From assembly GCA_033239005.1 (NCBI GenBank), contig BSQZ01000016.1, positions 801,531-865,530 of the forward strand: a stretch of DNA of 64,000 nt, given 5' to 3'. Source of the DNA: Lamellibrachia satsuma. Lineage: Eukaryota > Annelida > Polychaeta > Sabellida > Siboglinidae. The notes below the pieces were generated by a model that was not told the DNA's origin, ran no database searches, and was given only the letters and a program-made list of their open reading frames with translations. This document shows positions 13,740 to 28,900 of the stretch, piece by piece. The translations under genes were made by a program, and so were the position numbers. The first letter of the stretch is position 1. Each line of letters starts with the position of its first letter.

Positions 13740-16680
13740 GAGGAGAATTACCTTGAGAATGCACGAGTGAGGAGTCACTGGTAATATTTAGCCATACATC
13801 TTAAATTGCATATAAATATTGATGTTGTATTTGTGGTTCAACAGCTTTTATTTGGCATATGTTCATATGTTGTGACCAATATTGGTTCAACAGCCTCTTG
13901 GGTAAATGTTACAGTTGTAAATGTGTCCATTGGCATTGTTAAGATGTCAACAAGGCTGTCAGAGGAGTTGAGAGCATTGCTGCTCGAGTCCCAACAACCA
14001 GAGTACACCTCTTTGTGCACCAAACAACGTTCCCAGGCATTCCTGTGGTTCTGCAGCAGAATTACCAGAGTTGTGATCACATGACATTTGACCTGTACAT
14101 ACTGTGTCCATGATAGAACTTTCTTTTTGTGTCACAATACATTTATTTGTTTGTCAGTTTGGCTGTTATCTCATGACTGTGTGTGACTGGTCCCGGAACC
14201 AAGTACATTTAAGTCAGTGGGACAGGTTTTGGAACTTGGAACTTCAACCAACAGAATCTAGTACCATCCCTTTGTGTAGCAGGTTAACTACACGGTTATC
14301 TGTCAGAGTTCCTGATCATGGTGCTACTGTGTAATAAAGTATAATAGATTTACACTATGCAATCTTGAGCATGCCTGTTGCTGAAAAGAAGCATGAAGAA
14401 TGGCAGTAAATACTTCTAATAATTACATTAATCAATAACGTCGTTTTAGTTTGGGGTTATTGGTGGTAAGCTTCATTGATGTTTTTCTTATATACAAATT
14501 AAAAGGAATATTTATTTTTCATATGTTTCAAGTTGTGAAAAGGGTCATGGAAAGTGTATGTATGGTAGATATATGGTAAAGATCATTCCATAGAAAATGT
14601 ACATGTGTTTATTTCATAAGTTACCCCTCAGGTACGTGCTGTTTGTTGATAGATGGATGCTGAACAGCTGGTGTTTCTTTCTCTGTTGGTGTCTTCATAA
14701 GGCTAACAGCTGCAAGTCCTTGTCTGCACTGTGGCATGGATGTTCACTTCCTTCTTTAACCTGTCGTTCTCTTTGATGGTCGTAACTGACTCGTTATTTA
14801 TTCGTGGAGGCAGTGGCAAATCTTAATATAATCCAGCAAGTGTGTGTATGTGTATATATGTGGTTCTTGTGCGTCTCCGGTGCTAAACTTTCAGGGGTTT
14901 ATCTATGACCCCACATTGGGGTTGTCATACTTTTCTTTTTTCGAAATTCGCCCCCCCTCATTGCTCTTTCTATGAATAATTGAATTACCCTTTGTAATTA
15001 TTATGTACAACTATCTATAATACAAGGGCAAGGCATTGCTAGACATCACTATAACTGCAAGTTTTATGTTGTAATTTCGAGAGTTGGATTCCAGGAAGCC
15101 ATCAAGATATTGATGGCAGCGCCAGAGCCGAAGCATAGATGGATAATGCCTGTAATAAAGTTGAGTGCGCATCCTGATTTTTTTTATATTGTTATCATTC
15201 CAGTCACTCACGAACTACCCAGTTACCCTGTCTGGAGGATGGGCATTTTTGCTAGTGGTCTTTTGTGGCAAGCGAGTGGTCAGCGACTGTCCAAAACAGT
15301 AACGCCAGTTGAAAAATCTAATGCAGCAGTTCAGAAAATATTAAGTGCAAAAGTGCTCTTAAAATATCCACAGGTCACAAGCAAAGTGATGCAATCCAGG
15401 CTTTCCAAGGGATTCTTTATCTTGGTCTGACCCCACATGGGTTTGTATAGATGTCCTTGTTTTGTCAACATAGTGCTAACACCAGGTGCCTCAAACTAAC
15501 AGGCTTACCAGCTAATTAGCTGTCAGCTGTGATCTTCTTTATCAACTTAATCTGTGTAATGCCTCATAATTAGCTGATTAGTTATCTGTTGGGGATTATC
15601 TCTCTCTGTTATTTGCTCATAACATTATGCCATTAGGTCAACTGGGTTGTTTTGTTTGGCACAGGATGGAGAAGTCCATTTCCATCTGCTCTGAGGTTGA
15701 TGTTCTGTCTAAATATGGCTGCATAATCATCTTGAGGATAGCCGAGGCCCCAGCGTGTCCCTGAATTGGCTCTCTGTGATAAACTGTGGCCGTTTTGATT
15801 GTGCCGATGTAACGCCCCAATGCCGTTTTTATGGGAGATGATTTGGCTTCATCACAAATAGAAAGTTAATTTTTCGGGATAAAAGTCTCAGCATTGACTC
15901 ATGAATGAAGATGTTGACATCGGTGACGTTTGTAATGCCCGGTGGATGCAATGTAGATATTCTGTGATGTGATATAAATTGTTTGCCCAGTGAATCAACA
16001 CAACCCACCACCCCTATGTCAGTGCATAATGGACTGTTCCGTTATGGGAGTTGGCGTATTTGGCTGCTGGAGATTCCCAGTGAATGTGTTCACAGGCAGA
16101 AGTTGCCTGGAAGTTGGTAGGTATGCGCAGCACTGCTTCTAGGAATCCTGGAACTACTGCCAAGAAAGGTCACATGTTGTGCAACGTCATTTAGATCAGC
16201 CTGACTTTCTTAAGGCTCAGTGTTTACATGGGTCTATGCGGTGGACAAAAAAGTCAACCGAGGACGTTTTGTTGCCATTGGAAACTGGACTTAAACAACA
16301 TTGTTGGAGTACCCTGGAATGTCATAGGGGGACACGGTTTAGGAAGAGGAGGCGGCGCGGAAAGATGGGGGTCATCATGCCCCCATTACATCCTTTGTTT
16401 GACTGGCTACGGCGCCAGAAAAGGTGACGTTGACTGCTGTCTTGTACATGTGTTGTTTCATAACTGCTACTTAGGAACCATGTAAAGTTGTTTTCATGTG
16501 TATATTTATATATTAATTTCTTGAATGTAAAGTAGTTTGTGACTCGATCTGTATGTACATTATGCTCCCTCATATCTCTGTCAGTTTCGCATGTATCGTG
16601 CTGAAGTCTTGTAGGCATGCCCGGGGGCCCATGGTGATGATGTGTACATTAAAAACTATTCGGAATTCCCCCTTTCCCAT

Positions 16681-16753
<73 letters not shown>

Positions 16754-19700
16754 TACGGACAAAAAGGCAACCACTGCACGAGCTTATGATTCCTTTATGC
16801 CCCAAAAATCATATACAACTGCCAGTTTCATGAAGTGTTCGGTGGACATTTGATATAGAAACATGCATAGTGTCGCTAGCAATTGTATGTTACTATACTG
16901 TTCTGAGATATGTCATTTACATCAAACATTCACATATATACATTCATCCCATTAGTGTGTAGATAAGTAACCATTCATGTGAGTATTTTCATTTGGTTGT
17001 TACTAGTTCGTGCTATGAAATCAAAATTATTTTAATGTCTTTCCATTCCCAAGAACTAGTGATTTCCATTCTCACTTGTATAATAATACGTAACATGTGT
17101 CATAATACGTAACTTGTGTAATAATACGTAACATGTGTAATAATTCATAACTTGTGTAATAATAAGTAACCTGTGCAATACTACATTACGTAACTTGTGT
17201 AATAACACATAACACAACTATGTACGTACATGTGCAAATTAGCACTTTATATATGTACTTGGTGCTGCCATTCAGTATCTTGATGGCTTCTTGAAATCCA
17301 ACTCTCAGAATTGCAAGTTTTTTGTCACGTAACACTGGCAGTAATAGTAAAGTTTATCGATGCCTTGCCCCTGTATTACACCACTTGGGACAATTGTAGA
17401 AAAGATGCTGTGAACAATTGTACCTAATTGCTCGAACAGCATTGCAATTAATTGTACATAATAACTTCAGAGGGTAATTCGACTGTTCGTAGAAAATATA
17501 ATATTGGGGTGAATTTCAAAAAAATAAAAGTGTCACAGCTCCTTCTCAGGGTCGTAGATGAACCCCTGAAAGTGTGGTGCCTGAGATGCAAAGCATCTAG
17601 AAGGTGTAGGCTAACATGCATACATCATGTACATACATACGTACGTACGTACATACATACAGACATACATACACTTCATCATCATCTAGTCGTCCAGATG
17701 ACTGGTACCACAAAAAGTGTCAACAATGCGTTTCCGTCTGTGTTTGTTCTGATTAACTGTTTTAAGTTCAAAAACTGTTACCCCGAATTCAGGTGTGCAT
17801 AATGTTGGATAAGTTAGACATATGGTCTCCCTGGTCTCCATGGTCTCCATGGTCTTCTTTCCTCAGGCTTTGATTTCCAATTAACCAACTCTCTCACCAT
17901 TTCTTTACCACATGTATGCATGCACACACAGACACACATGCACACAAATGCACACATGTGCACGCACACACAAGAATAACAATAAAGACAAGAAACTGAA
18001 ACTGGAGATCTATTGATGCTTGTGTTTGCTGTGACTTTGCACCATTAGTACTCTATTGACCCCACCCTTATAGTGACCCCCATCAGGCAGGGTTATTCCA
18101 TTCAGCTCTACTCAACTGTCAACAATGTGAAGATACTTTGTAAATTGTATAGAAGTCTGTCACTTGTTAGCCATTCTTTGGATGCTCATTCTGGTTTCCG
18201 ATATCAACACTAATGGCTTTCAGTCAGACACTGTCATCTCCCATTTGTCAGATTCATTTATGTAAATATGTTTTCATTAAATCATGGGGCAACATCAACC
18301 TGAGGTCCTGTAGCCCTGAAACAAACTTTACACAACAGGTCGAATGATGTACTAAAGGGTGTTTTAAGGTGATGTGCATATTATTCATTAAGTATACTGA
18401 TTTTAATTACCACAGGACCTGGTTTCAGAGAGACTGGTATGTATAATCGAGGAGGTTATTCAAGGCAACCCCAACCCCAAGATTTGTGTCCTAGTTTAGG
18501 TACAAAGGTCATGTCATGCTTACTAATTGATTTAATGGCATTCTGCATGTGTTTAATGGTCAGTGGGGTTTGCCCTTATCTTGTGTACTGATAACCTGGA
18601 CTTTGTAGATTTGGGCAATGCTTTATTCCTTTTATGCAAAGCAGGACCCCTTATCCCTGTTGTATTAGTAAGATATTTCCCACCGAGCATCACTCACTGC
18701 ATATATGCATAATATAAGGCTCCTATGACACGTTGTTTACACAAGTAGTGTTTAACAGAGATTGTAGAGTTGTCCAGATCATTGGTGAAACTATGGCCAG
18801 AGCACAAATAACTGTTGTTGACTTTGCTATGCTAGGTGCATGGTGGTTCCATGCGCTTCCCAGCTGGGTATGACTCTGTCTGGCAGAAAGTAATTTAGAA
18901 GATATCACCATGTAGACACTAAGGCTATGTCACTGGGAATCAGGTTGTTGTGCAGTGTGTCAAGTTGTGTCCTGAAGTCACAGAGAAAGGGACGCCCTTT
19001 ATCACAAGTTTCATTCTCACAGTCACCGTGGGAATGTTAATCTCTTACAGTGACATCCAGTGACTGAAGTTAACATTGTTGGTCTATGAATTGTGGAGCT
19101 GGTGCTGTCATTCATTCACACAAACTAGGACACTCATGCATACTCGCTTGCACGCACCCACTTGTGCACGCATGCACGAACTCACTACCAACAATCCTTA
19201 GAGGGATGGGGCACAGTGACGTAGTGAACTCTCGATCAGGATAACCTGGGTTCAAATCCTCTTGTTCCCATTTCGAAGGTTCGGAAGGTTTGTTCGCTCT
19301 GGGTTGTTCCAGTTAGCTTAGCTGTATAAATGCGTGGTGGATACGTGAACGAATAGTCTTCCTGCAGTAATTGAAGAATGGCTGAATGCTTCCCAGAGAA
19401 GTCGAGTTGATGTTGAGAGGAACAGGTCAGCCAGTGGATGAAGTGTAAAACCCTTTGAGCGGTCCCAAGGACTGGATACTGTGCTATATAAGAACGTAAC
19501 TTATTGATTTGATGACTGGCATTCTTCACGAGCTGGCCTCGCCCATGCCTGACAGGCAGACAAGTGTACACTGTTTACGTACAAGTGTAGTTGTTTATGT
19601 ACATAATTTATTTATGACAAGAACGCAATGACAGGCACTGATTATGCTTCAGTATGCTGCTAATCAGGAATGTATCTAAACAACCATGTAATAACTTGTG

Positions 19701-22700
19701 CAGATAAGCATTTGCCTAAATATGTTTGTACTTGTATTCACTTTCAGTCAGAAATAGGCTAAAGTTCTTATTGCAAATATCACTGTGATAAAGCATTTAT
19801 GCATAACATGTTATATCAATAAATTGCTCATTAAAACAGATTAAAACTTTGTGAATAATAAATTATGATGCATGTGGCTACAGATGGACTCATTACAGTA
19901 ATGAAAAGACACAGGTTCAAGACAAATAGAAGAAATTGGCATGTGTGTTGTTGCTAGGTATGGTACAACTGTAGCCAGAAATTATTTACAACACTGATTC
20001 ATAAATATATAAACATCAACTCCTGAACTTCCTGAAGGCCAGTGATCTAACTACTGTATTATTGCCTATTATCACACTCCTGCACAGTGAGTCCTGGAAT
20101 TCACTGTACTGGGTGCTGACTGATATAAAGCCTGGAATGGATGTCGATGCACAAACCTGTTAAGTGTGCTGCGGAGTGACCTCAAAGAAGTAGGACCATT
20201 TGCACTCTGGTTGGGGAAAACCTTAGGCAGCTGAGGACTGTGACTGAGGTTAAGACACAAACCTTAGGTGGCTGAGGACTGTGACTGAGGTTAAGACACA
20301 AACCTTAGGTGGCTGAGGACTGTGACTGAGGTTAAGACACAAACCTTAGGCAGCTGAGGACTGTGACTGAAGTTAAGACACAAACCTTAGGTGACTGACG
20401 ACTGAGGTTAAGATACAAACCTTAGGTGGCTGAGGACTGAGGTTAAGATACAGTGGTGAAAGGTAAAGAAGGACTGATTGCAGCTATGCGGCATGGTCTT
20501 ATTGCTGCAGGCACAGAATACTTCATTATCAGCATTGCAAGGAATTTAACTACTACACTGCTGCCTAATACAGTGAAAATCCAGGGATTTACCAACCAGA
20601 ACACCAGACCAGTCTTTGATGAATCACAGACACCCATTTCGGACACCCCTTGTTTTTATACACATAAACCCACTCAGCGCGGGAGAGTCAGTGGTGCACT
20701 GAGTTGACAGTTGTATTACATAAGGAACATGCTGTTTACATAACTGGATATGTTTACACACCTCCCAGAGATTGTAAGCAAACTCCCCCGGATGTTTACA
20801 ACAGGAACCAGTTGCAACAGAACTCCCCATGTGTATGTTTGCACAATCAGTTCTTTTAGCCACAAAAAGGCAACAATAGCTGATTTCTCGTGGCCCAGTC
20901 ATGGGGAACACCACAACAAAGCATAGCGGTGATTCATGATGAATCTATAGTGCTAAACAGGGTGTCAATATGCTGATGATATAGTTATGCATATTACAGG
21001 GTACAGAAGCCCCCCCGGACACTTCACCCAGGCATAATACCCCCACTAAAATGAGTAAGCAAACATCCCCCCTATAATTGTTTGAACTACTCCAGTTTAT
21101 TATCACTATAAAGGAAATTGTGTCTTTTTAATATTTCTTTACTAATTAATAATTATACACGGTGTAGTGTTGTTTAATTTTATTTTAAGACACTGACAGT
21201 TTTAAGTTTTTTTTTTTAAATTGAAAGTTGTTATGAAGCAGGAGAGCATGTATAAGCTATATTTAATCTTAATAAGTTGAGTTTATTTAATTAAAATATT
21301 AACGTATTGGCCAATTTAGTTTCTCGTAGATGCCAGACCGTGTTCTGGTTTCATTTAAGTGATTGTCCTTTGGGTTCTAAACTACTGTCTTTATTTTTGA
21401 GAAATTCAGCATTAGAGATTTGATCCTTCCTTCACTGACACTGGGGATCCTTCCATCACTGACACTGGGATCCTTCCTTCACTGACACCGGGGATCCTTC
21501 CTTCACTGACACTGGGATCCTTCCTTCACTGACACCGGGGATCCTTCCTTCACTGACACTGAGGATCCTAGCTTCACTGAGACGTGCATATTCTGCCAAC
21601 CAGCAACCATAAATTTAATCCTGTGCACAGCAAGTGCCAGTCTATAAATGTGCCCTTTTTCCCTGTTCCTAACTATTTTTTCAGAGTGTAAAAAGATCCT
21701 TGAAAGGGGGTACAGTCTAAAAAATCGCAGGCACTTTATTTGTCTACCGTCATCCCTTAAGTAAAATCATGATCTGACAAAGACAAGACAAAGGTCGACG
21801 GGGTTGGATCTAAGTGTCACCAATGAAACAATGTTTTTATGCCCAGTGCAAACAAAGTCATGAGTTGCCAGATGCCCTTATACAGAATGGGGCTCCTACA
21901 ATTTTCTAAATGTTTTTTGAAGTCTACCCCAAAAAACTCTTTTCCACGAAGAAGTTGTGAAACTTTTGTTTTTTTAATTCGAATAATGCGTCTTTTCTAT
22001 GATTGTGCCAAGTTACATAAAATAAGGAATCACTAGATGTTGCTATTTATAAGTATATCTCCCAGTATTATTTCGCAGTTTCGAGAATTAGATTCCTAGA
22101 AGCCATCAACATATTGACTGGCGGCACCAAGTACCAAGGCATAGATGGATGTTTCTGTGATAACTTTGTGTGAACTGAAATGTTGTAAATATTGTTATCG
22201 TGACAGTCACCAACTACCAAGTAGTCCTGTCTGGGGATGGGTATTTTTGCTACAGCATCATTAACTGGATATAAGTACAACTCAGTAGATCCTCTAGTAA
22301 CCAACAGGGGCTTATAACAAGGACTGTGTGGAATCTTTTACTTCCACACCAGGTAGACAGGACCAACTACTTTTAGTGTCTCATCCGAAAAGCAAAAAAA
22401 GTGGGGTGAATGAAAAGTTTTGAAACAGCAGCAGATGGACTTGTACCCTGGTCCTGGCAATTGACTACCCTGCTACGGCGCCCCACAGTTAACAGGGTGG
22501 GGTGGGGTGGGTGGGGTGGAGTGGGTGTCATCACATGACAGAACAAAGTGTTGGTTTACTGTTTGAACATAGCCAGGGAGCACCTGATCTATGTCACTGT
22601 CAGAATGACTGGCAGTAACTGCTGTACAGGAAGTTAATTTGACAACGTAATTGTTGTATCTTTGAGTGCAGGGCTTACTGCCTTATGGCTGTGACAAGGC

Positions 22701-22875
22701 CCCATGTTGGCTTGCAAATGAACGCCTGCGTAATTATGCTTAAATTGAAGTATCTGTATACAGATGGGGGTATTGCCACTAGGGTTTGATGGATGAATAT
22801 TGAAACAGTGTATAACCATCTTATTGGTGGTAGTAAAGGAAAGGGCAATGGATTACCCATTTCCCATGAACTTAG

Positions 22876-22922
<47 letters not shown>

Positions 22923-25900
22923 TAACTTGTTGATATCAGAACACCTTAATAACCTTACTCTAATTACTCCAGAGACAGCAGTTATGTTTCTAGATTACAG
23001 TATTATAATTAATGTTAGAATATAAAAATGTGGGTGACCCTTTGGAAACATTTTATCCATCCATTTGTCTGTCTATCTGTTTATCTGTCTGTTGGTTTCT
23101 CTGTCTGTCGGTTTTTTCTGTCTCAGAGAGTTCCTGTTTATGTTTCTTCCTTTGTATTCAAAGAACATGGTGGCATTCATGCAGCCATTTGTCCACCTTT
23201 CGAACCCCTAATATCCGCCATTGTTCATATTTTGCTCATCCGTCAAATTTGTCATTGGCTAATTGGCCTATTGCACTGTGATTCCGATCAAGTGCAGTCG
23301 TCATCTATCAGGCTATGAAATATATGTGACTCAACAAAATATACCTAAGTCAAATGAAATCCACTTGATTTCATCGGAAATTTACCTCTCTATCTGTTTA
23401 CTTCTGATGCAGATCATGTGTCGTACCTGCCGAGCTACAAAATATACCCACATCAAACAATATCCTTTTCTCACTAATTTCGACTGATTTTGCCCATCTG
23501 TCTATCAGTGTGTAAAATCAGTCATGCATGTCTGTCGGTCTGTGAAATCAGCCATGTGTATCTGTCATTGTTTTCAGGGTGCCCTCTGGTGCTCTCAAGA
23601 GGTTTCACAGGCTCTACAATACCATTCGTTTTGTGAACCAACTGCGGTGAGCCACGTGTAGCATGCATGCATGCTGGTGCTTCTTGGCATGACTGTTTGC
23701 CTTTCTCCCTCCCCGCAGCCCCTGGGTTGCCTTTCTCCCTCTCTGCAGCCCCTGGGTTTGTGGGGAATACCTGCTTGTCTTCTTCTTTGCTTGACTTCCC
23801 ACAGCCGAGGTAGGCCAATGTGCAGGATAACATTTCACGGTCTGCTCTCTCTTTGTCTCGAGTTTACAGCACCTCATCAAACCATGCCTGCAATCAAATG
23901 CAGAATTTATTTGATTACAGTAACGTATTAAAAATCTCACAAAGGGGGGCCAAATGGGGGAAAAGGGGGCCAAGCTAAGTCACTCATTTGTTTACTGTGC
24001 TACCATGTAGGGGTACAATGCGAAAAAAATCTAAATTTAAGCCAAATGTCCCCCTAAATACGTCACTGTTTGACTAGGTAGACGGCCTTTGCCCATGCAG
24101 TGCACATTGATTTTGTGGATTGTATCATCGCAGATATATCTGCTAACAATAAAATATAGTCCCCTTTTCACAAGATTTAATTTTCCCCGTCGTGAATCAG
24201 GTTTGTTGATGTTCATATCTAACTGTAGTGTGTGAACGTTTAAGTAATATCAACAGGCGGTTTAATAGAAGAGTGTGTATTTGTAAAAATTAAAATTGAA
24301 AAAAGTTTGATTGTAGACTGGATAATTTGTGAAAGGGCAAATAGCCATAGATCACTGCCAGGGACCACTTTACCATTTTGTTTGCCAAATTTTTACCAGA
24401 CCCGATCAAAAATTATTTTATTGTTTGTCTGAGGATTTCAACAAAGCTAAATAACAAATTTGTACAAACCATCTAGCACGTCATAGTGGATAGTAGATTG
24501 GTTAAAATGTTCATGAAATGAGTCTGACGTGGGACTAGCGAAAAAATTGGTTAAAATGTTCATGAAATGAGTCTGACGTGGGACTAGCGAAAAAATTGGT
24601 TAAAATGTTCATGAAATGAGTCTGACATGGGACTAGCGAAAAAATTGGTTAAAATGTTCATGAAATGAGTCTGACATGGGACTAGTGAAAAAATCGAATT
24701 AAGGAGGGACCTTTAAACTCTCCTGACAAATCCTGATCGATCTTCCTCTGTTGGGCACTGGCAGATAGTAGTGCTGTGGAATAAACTTAGGCATGCTACT
24801 GTGCGTTCATGCATATTACATAGCTGTTTATGTAAATTAGATTCATCAGTGAATTATGGATACGTATTTGGTATTTATTTCACCACTTTGGTATATGAAT
24901 ATCATTAGTGGTTGAATGAACTTTGATATATTTGATCAGCTCCTTTCAAGACAACTTTACTTTTTTTGCTTCGGGTTGCCCCCTGTAATTTTTAACTGTC
25001 CACTTTGTGACAAATTGCCACTTAATTTATGTAAGGTCTAGTATAACTGCAACAGTTAAATATTTTTTCACATATTTATCATTATATACATCTGGTTTAT
25101 TTATAGTTGTAAATTTAACGTGTTTGTAGTAGTTATGCTATCACCTGTGTGCATAATTCTGCATAGTTTGCGAAGACAAAACATGATTAGAATATGACAG
25201 TTCTTTTAAACAGACTGTATCATGAGTTTATTGCATATCTGATTCAAAGTGTATGTTTTATTAGTCTTAACTTATGTGATTTTGGCTGATAACATATTTT
25301 GCATGATATAAATATTTACTTAGTTGCAATCTCTCAGAGATACAGTTTCATTCATGGGGAATTTCAGGTTGTAATAATGAATCATTCCCTGCTAACATTC
25401 TACACATGCTGGCTTTTGTAACAATGTGTTGCTATGGTAACTGCCCATACAATTCTTGCAGTACGAAGGCAGATATGCAGTTATTTTAGAAGCATGGCTT
25501 CACGTATGCATGTGAGCTTGTACCGGTAAGAATGTCTAAGAAACGTCTGCTGTTTATTTCATATTTCTGCATTGTTGGGAAGGATTCCAGAGTCGTTCTC
25601 ACATTGCTGATGGGAGGAGTAAGATATGGGGTTCTATTAGAATATTAGTTATTACAGGCAATTACTATTACTTCTTTCTGCATCTATTACTATTACAATG
25701 TACGTTAATCCTAATTTATATTATTATTATTATTAATTTATTATTACTGGGGCATTGTTACTGTACATCAGTGGACTAAATTCATTCAGTCTGTAACTGA
25801 AATAATTTTGTTCATTTGACAGTATTAACATCATATATGTCACCTATTGGCTAAGAATAAAACTATGGTTTCGGGTCGTGTTTTTGAGATCATTGCGATA

Positions 25901-28900
25901 TATTTATGACGTCATTGTGATATGCTTTTGTCGTCATTGCAATATGTTTGTGACGTCATTTTTATATGTTAGTGACGTCAGTGCAATATGTTTGTGACGT
26001 CATTTTGATATGTTAGTGACGTCAGTGCAATATGTTTCTGACATCGTTGCAATGTCTGAAACTGGTAAATTTCGAAATTGGTCATAACAAGTTTTTTATT
26101 TTTAAATTATGATTTCTGAAAGGGGTTGTTTTATTTAGGTAAGTGTGTATGTAGTCAGTTTAATTATTTACTGTCGTACAATAAACATTATTTTTAGCAT
26201 GTATGACACCTGTTTGTTAAGAATGAAACTATGGTTGTGCGTCGTCAAAACATCTAGTTCTATTGTGCATGCGTTGCAAATATCATGTATAGTGTAAGAT
26301 TTTCTAATAGTTAACATTTATACAGTCCATTCTACAAACTATTTTCACTTTAAATAAATGGAAAATTCAATTTTGGTGTAAGTTTACAATTATATCTGTA
26401 CTGAAAATATATTGAATATTCTTTGAATGGATTGATGTAACAATTTCTAACATAGTTTTTACCTCTCAAAAAATGGGTGATTCTGTCTTAAAATATTTTG
26501 TCTAACTTTCTCTGTCTCTCGTCAATGTTATGAATATAATTTGTTACTTTAGGTTTAGTTTGTTAACCATTAATTATAGAAGAAAATGATTGTTGCCTAT
26601 TTTTTTTTTGCTCTTGCTCCACTGGTGGACTCTTGCTCTACTGGTGGACTCTTGCTCCACTGGTGGACTCTTGCTCCACTGGTGGACTCTTGCTCCACTG
26701 GTGGACTCTTGCTCCACTGGTGGACTCTTGCTCCACTGGTGGACTCTTGCTCCACTGGTGGACTCTTGCTCCACTGGTGGACTCTTGCTCCACTGGTGGA
26801 CTCTTGCTCCACTGGTGGACTCGCATGGTGCAGAGCGTGTCGTTCAACGAATACTTGGCAGGGGTCAAATCACTGTTGAGGACTGAAAACAACGGAAGTC
26901 CGTTTTAATCTGCACCTTGTTGATGCTTGGATATGTGTCTGTTACACTAATTTCTAGCAAATGAAAATGGACTTTCATTGTTTGGAATCCTCGTCAGACA
27001 CTGTATTCGGCCTAATAAGTGTACAATGTGCTGGAAAAAAATGGGCCATTGAACAATGTCAAAGAATCTGTTCTTATAAGTGTACACAAAAATTTGTTTT
27101 TGTACACAATAAGGTAATTGCTTAACACTTGTGGTGTCATTTTGTGACTAATGTAGAACAACTGATAAGTGGTGCCAAGTTTTTAACACCAGATGGTGAC
27201 ACTTCAGTTGTTCCACACTAGTCAAATTACAGTAATTATGGATCCTGCTGATTAAGAAAGTAGGCATATGCTAAGTAGGGCAATTATAAATGGACTTCCA
27301 TTGGTTTGACTCTTCAACAGCGAAATGCTCTATTTGGCTGGGTTCTGCTATTTTTATGATGACAAATAATTCGTGAACACAACACCGAATCTAACAAATA
27401 TTAGCATTAGGTCAGTATGTTGGCAGAAGGACTTGACAGTAATTCACGGGTATCTAAGAGTGACTGGTGAAATCAGGTTTGGGCACAATACCGCAGCAGG
27501 ATCCAGGAAAAAATGCTCTCCAGACATCGTTTACACACCGCAAACTTGATTTCTTTCTAGTCGTTTGATGACACTTCCTAAAGTGTGTTTATAAATCAAC
27601 CAGGCACCCAGAGAGTCTATCCACTTGTCAGGACTCGACACACACGCATGACTGTAATTGAATCATATCTGAGATAATCGGATTACCATATCAGAGTGTC
27701 TACTTTGCCGAACTCGAGGGTTCAACCGCCAATTAGAACTTGTGTCATTTGGTGCAGTTTACCCGTCCTACTGTAGGGGTCAGATCACTATTTAGCTTGG
27801 CAACAATGTTAATGTTTTTTAATGCTGTTTGCAAATTTTTAATCCTTTAAAAATAAACTTTGACCTATTAAGTGTACATGCCGTAATTTTTTTAATTAGC
27901 ACATACCCCTTTTTAATCAGCAGGATCCATAATTATTGTAACTTGACTTGTGTGGAACAAATTAAAAGTGTCGACATCTGGTGTTAAACAGTTGGCACCA
28001 CTTTTCAGTTGTTCTTCAATAGTCACCAAATGATACGACTAGTGTTAAATAGTTACCTTATTGTGTAGAGAAACAAATTTTGGTGTACACTTATAAGAAC
28101 AGATTCTTTGACATTTTTCCATGACACAAATTTTTTATTTTTTATTGGTTATAATAAAATCACTGACATTGTCTGTGTGGACAGCTTTGTTGGTTGCCCA
28201 CTAGTACACCTACAGATTCAGCAGATGTCTTTTGAAAATTTTTACATGCAACAGGCTTATTAAAACCTTATAAGCATGACAACGTTTTGTGGTTACGCAT
28301 GGCTTGTTTATGTCTTGGGGGTTTGGTGGGCAGATTGCTTATGCAAGCATGGCATGAGTTCTTACTGCATCATGGCTTCTGTAGACGCATACATTACATA
28401 GTAGACAGTCAGTGACTTGGTCAAAGCTACCAAAAATTCTTTTAGTCGATTCAGCTAAAAAAAATTGTAAAATGCGGATTATTTATATCATAAATGTACT
28501 TCATTTTATTTGGTGGAAGGTGGTTTTCATGACTGTCTATGCAGATGCTTCAAGATTTTATCGTTTCTTTTGGACACATATGTTACTGAGGTCCTGAAGA
28601 CATATCTGAAACAATTTGAAGAGCTGAATTATGAAATTGGCAAGGGGAATTTCTTGAGAGAGAAAACATCTAATTTTGGCACGAGAAACCCCCACGTGCA
28701 AGGCAACCGCTGGGGTCACAAGGCTAAAATTCCCAAGGTATCAAAACTATTTCGGTGATTACAGTATTGCCAGATAGGTTATTTTTACAAAGCAGAAACG
28801 AAATTAACCCTACTTCTAATATATAATGGAAAAAATTCACCTTTAATAAGTATAATATTTTAATGTTTTGGTGTCCCACGTTACGTATGTAACATTCTTG

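Noticed and set aside
13806..14084. Overlapping open frames on both strands in SSH intron 2
   Set aside because: No recognisable domain, no supported splice sites, and no repeat partner in the window; left unassigned.
26574..26908. Repeat proteins on both strands (WTLAPLVDSC or WSKSPPVEQE units)
   Set aside because: A 19-bp minisatellite gives all these frames; no start context, splice sites or family match.
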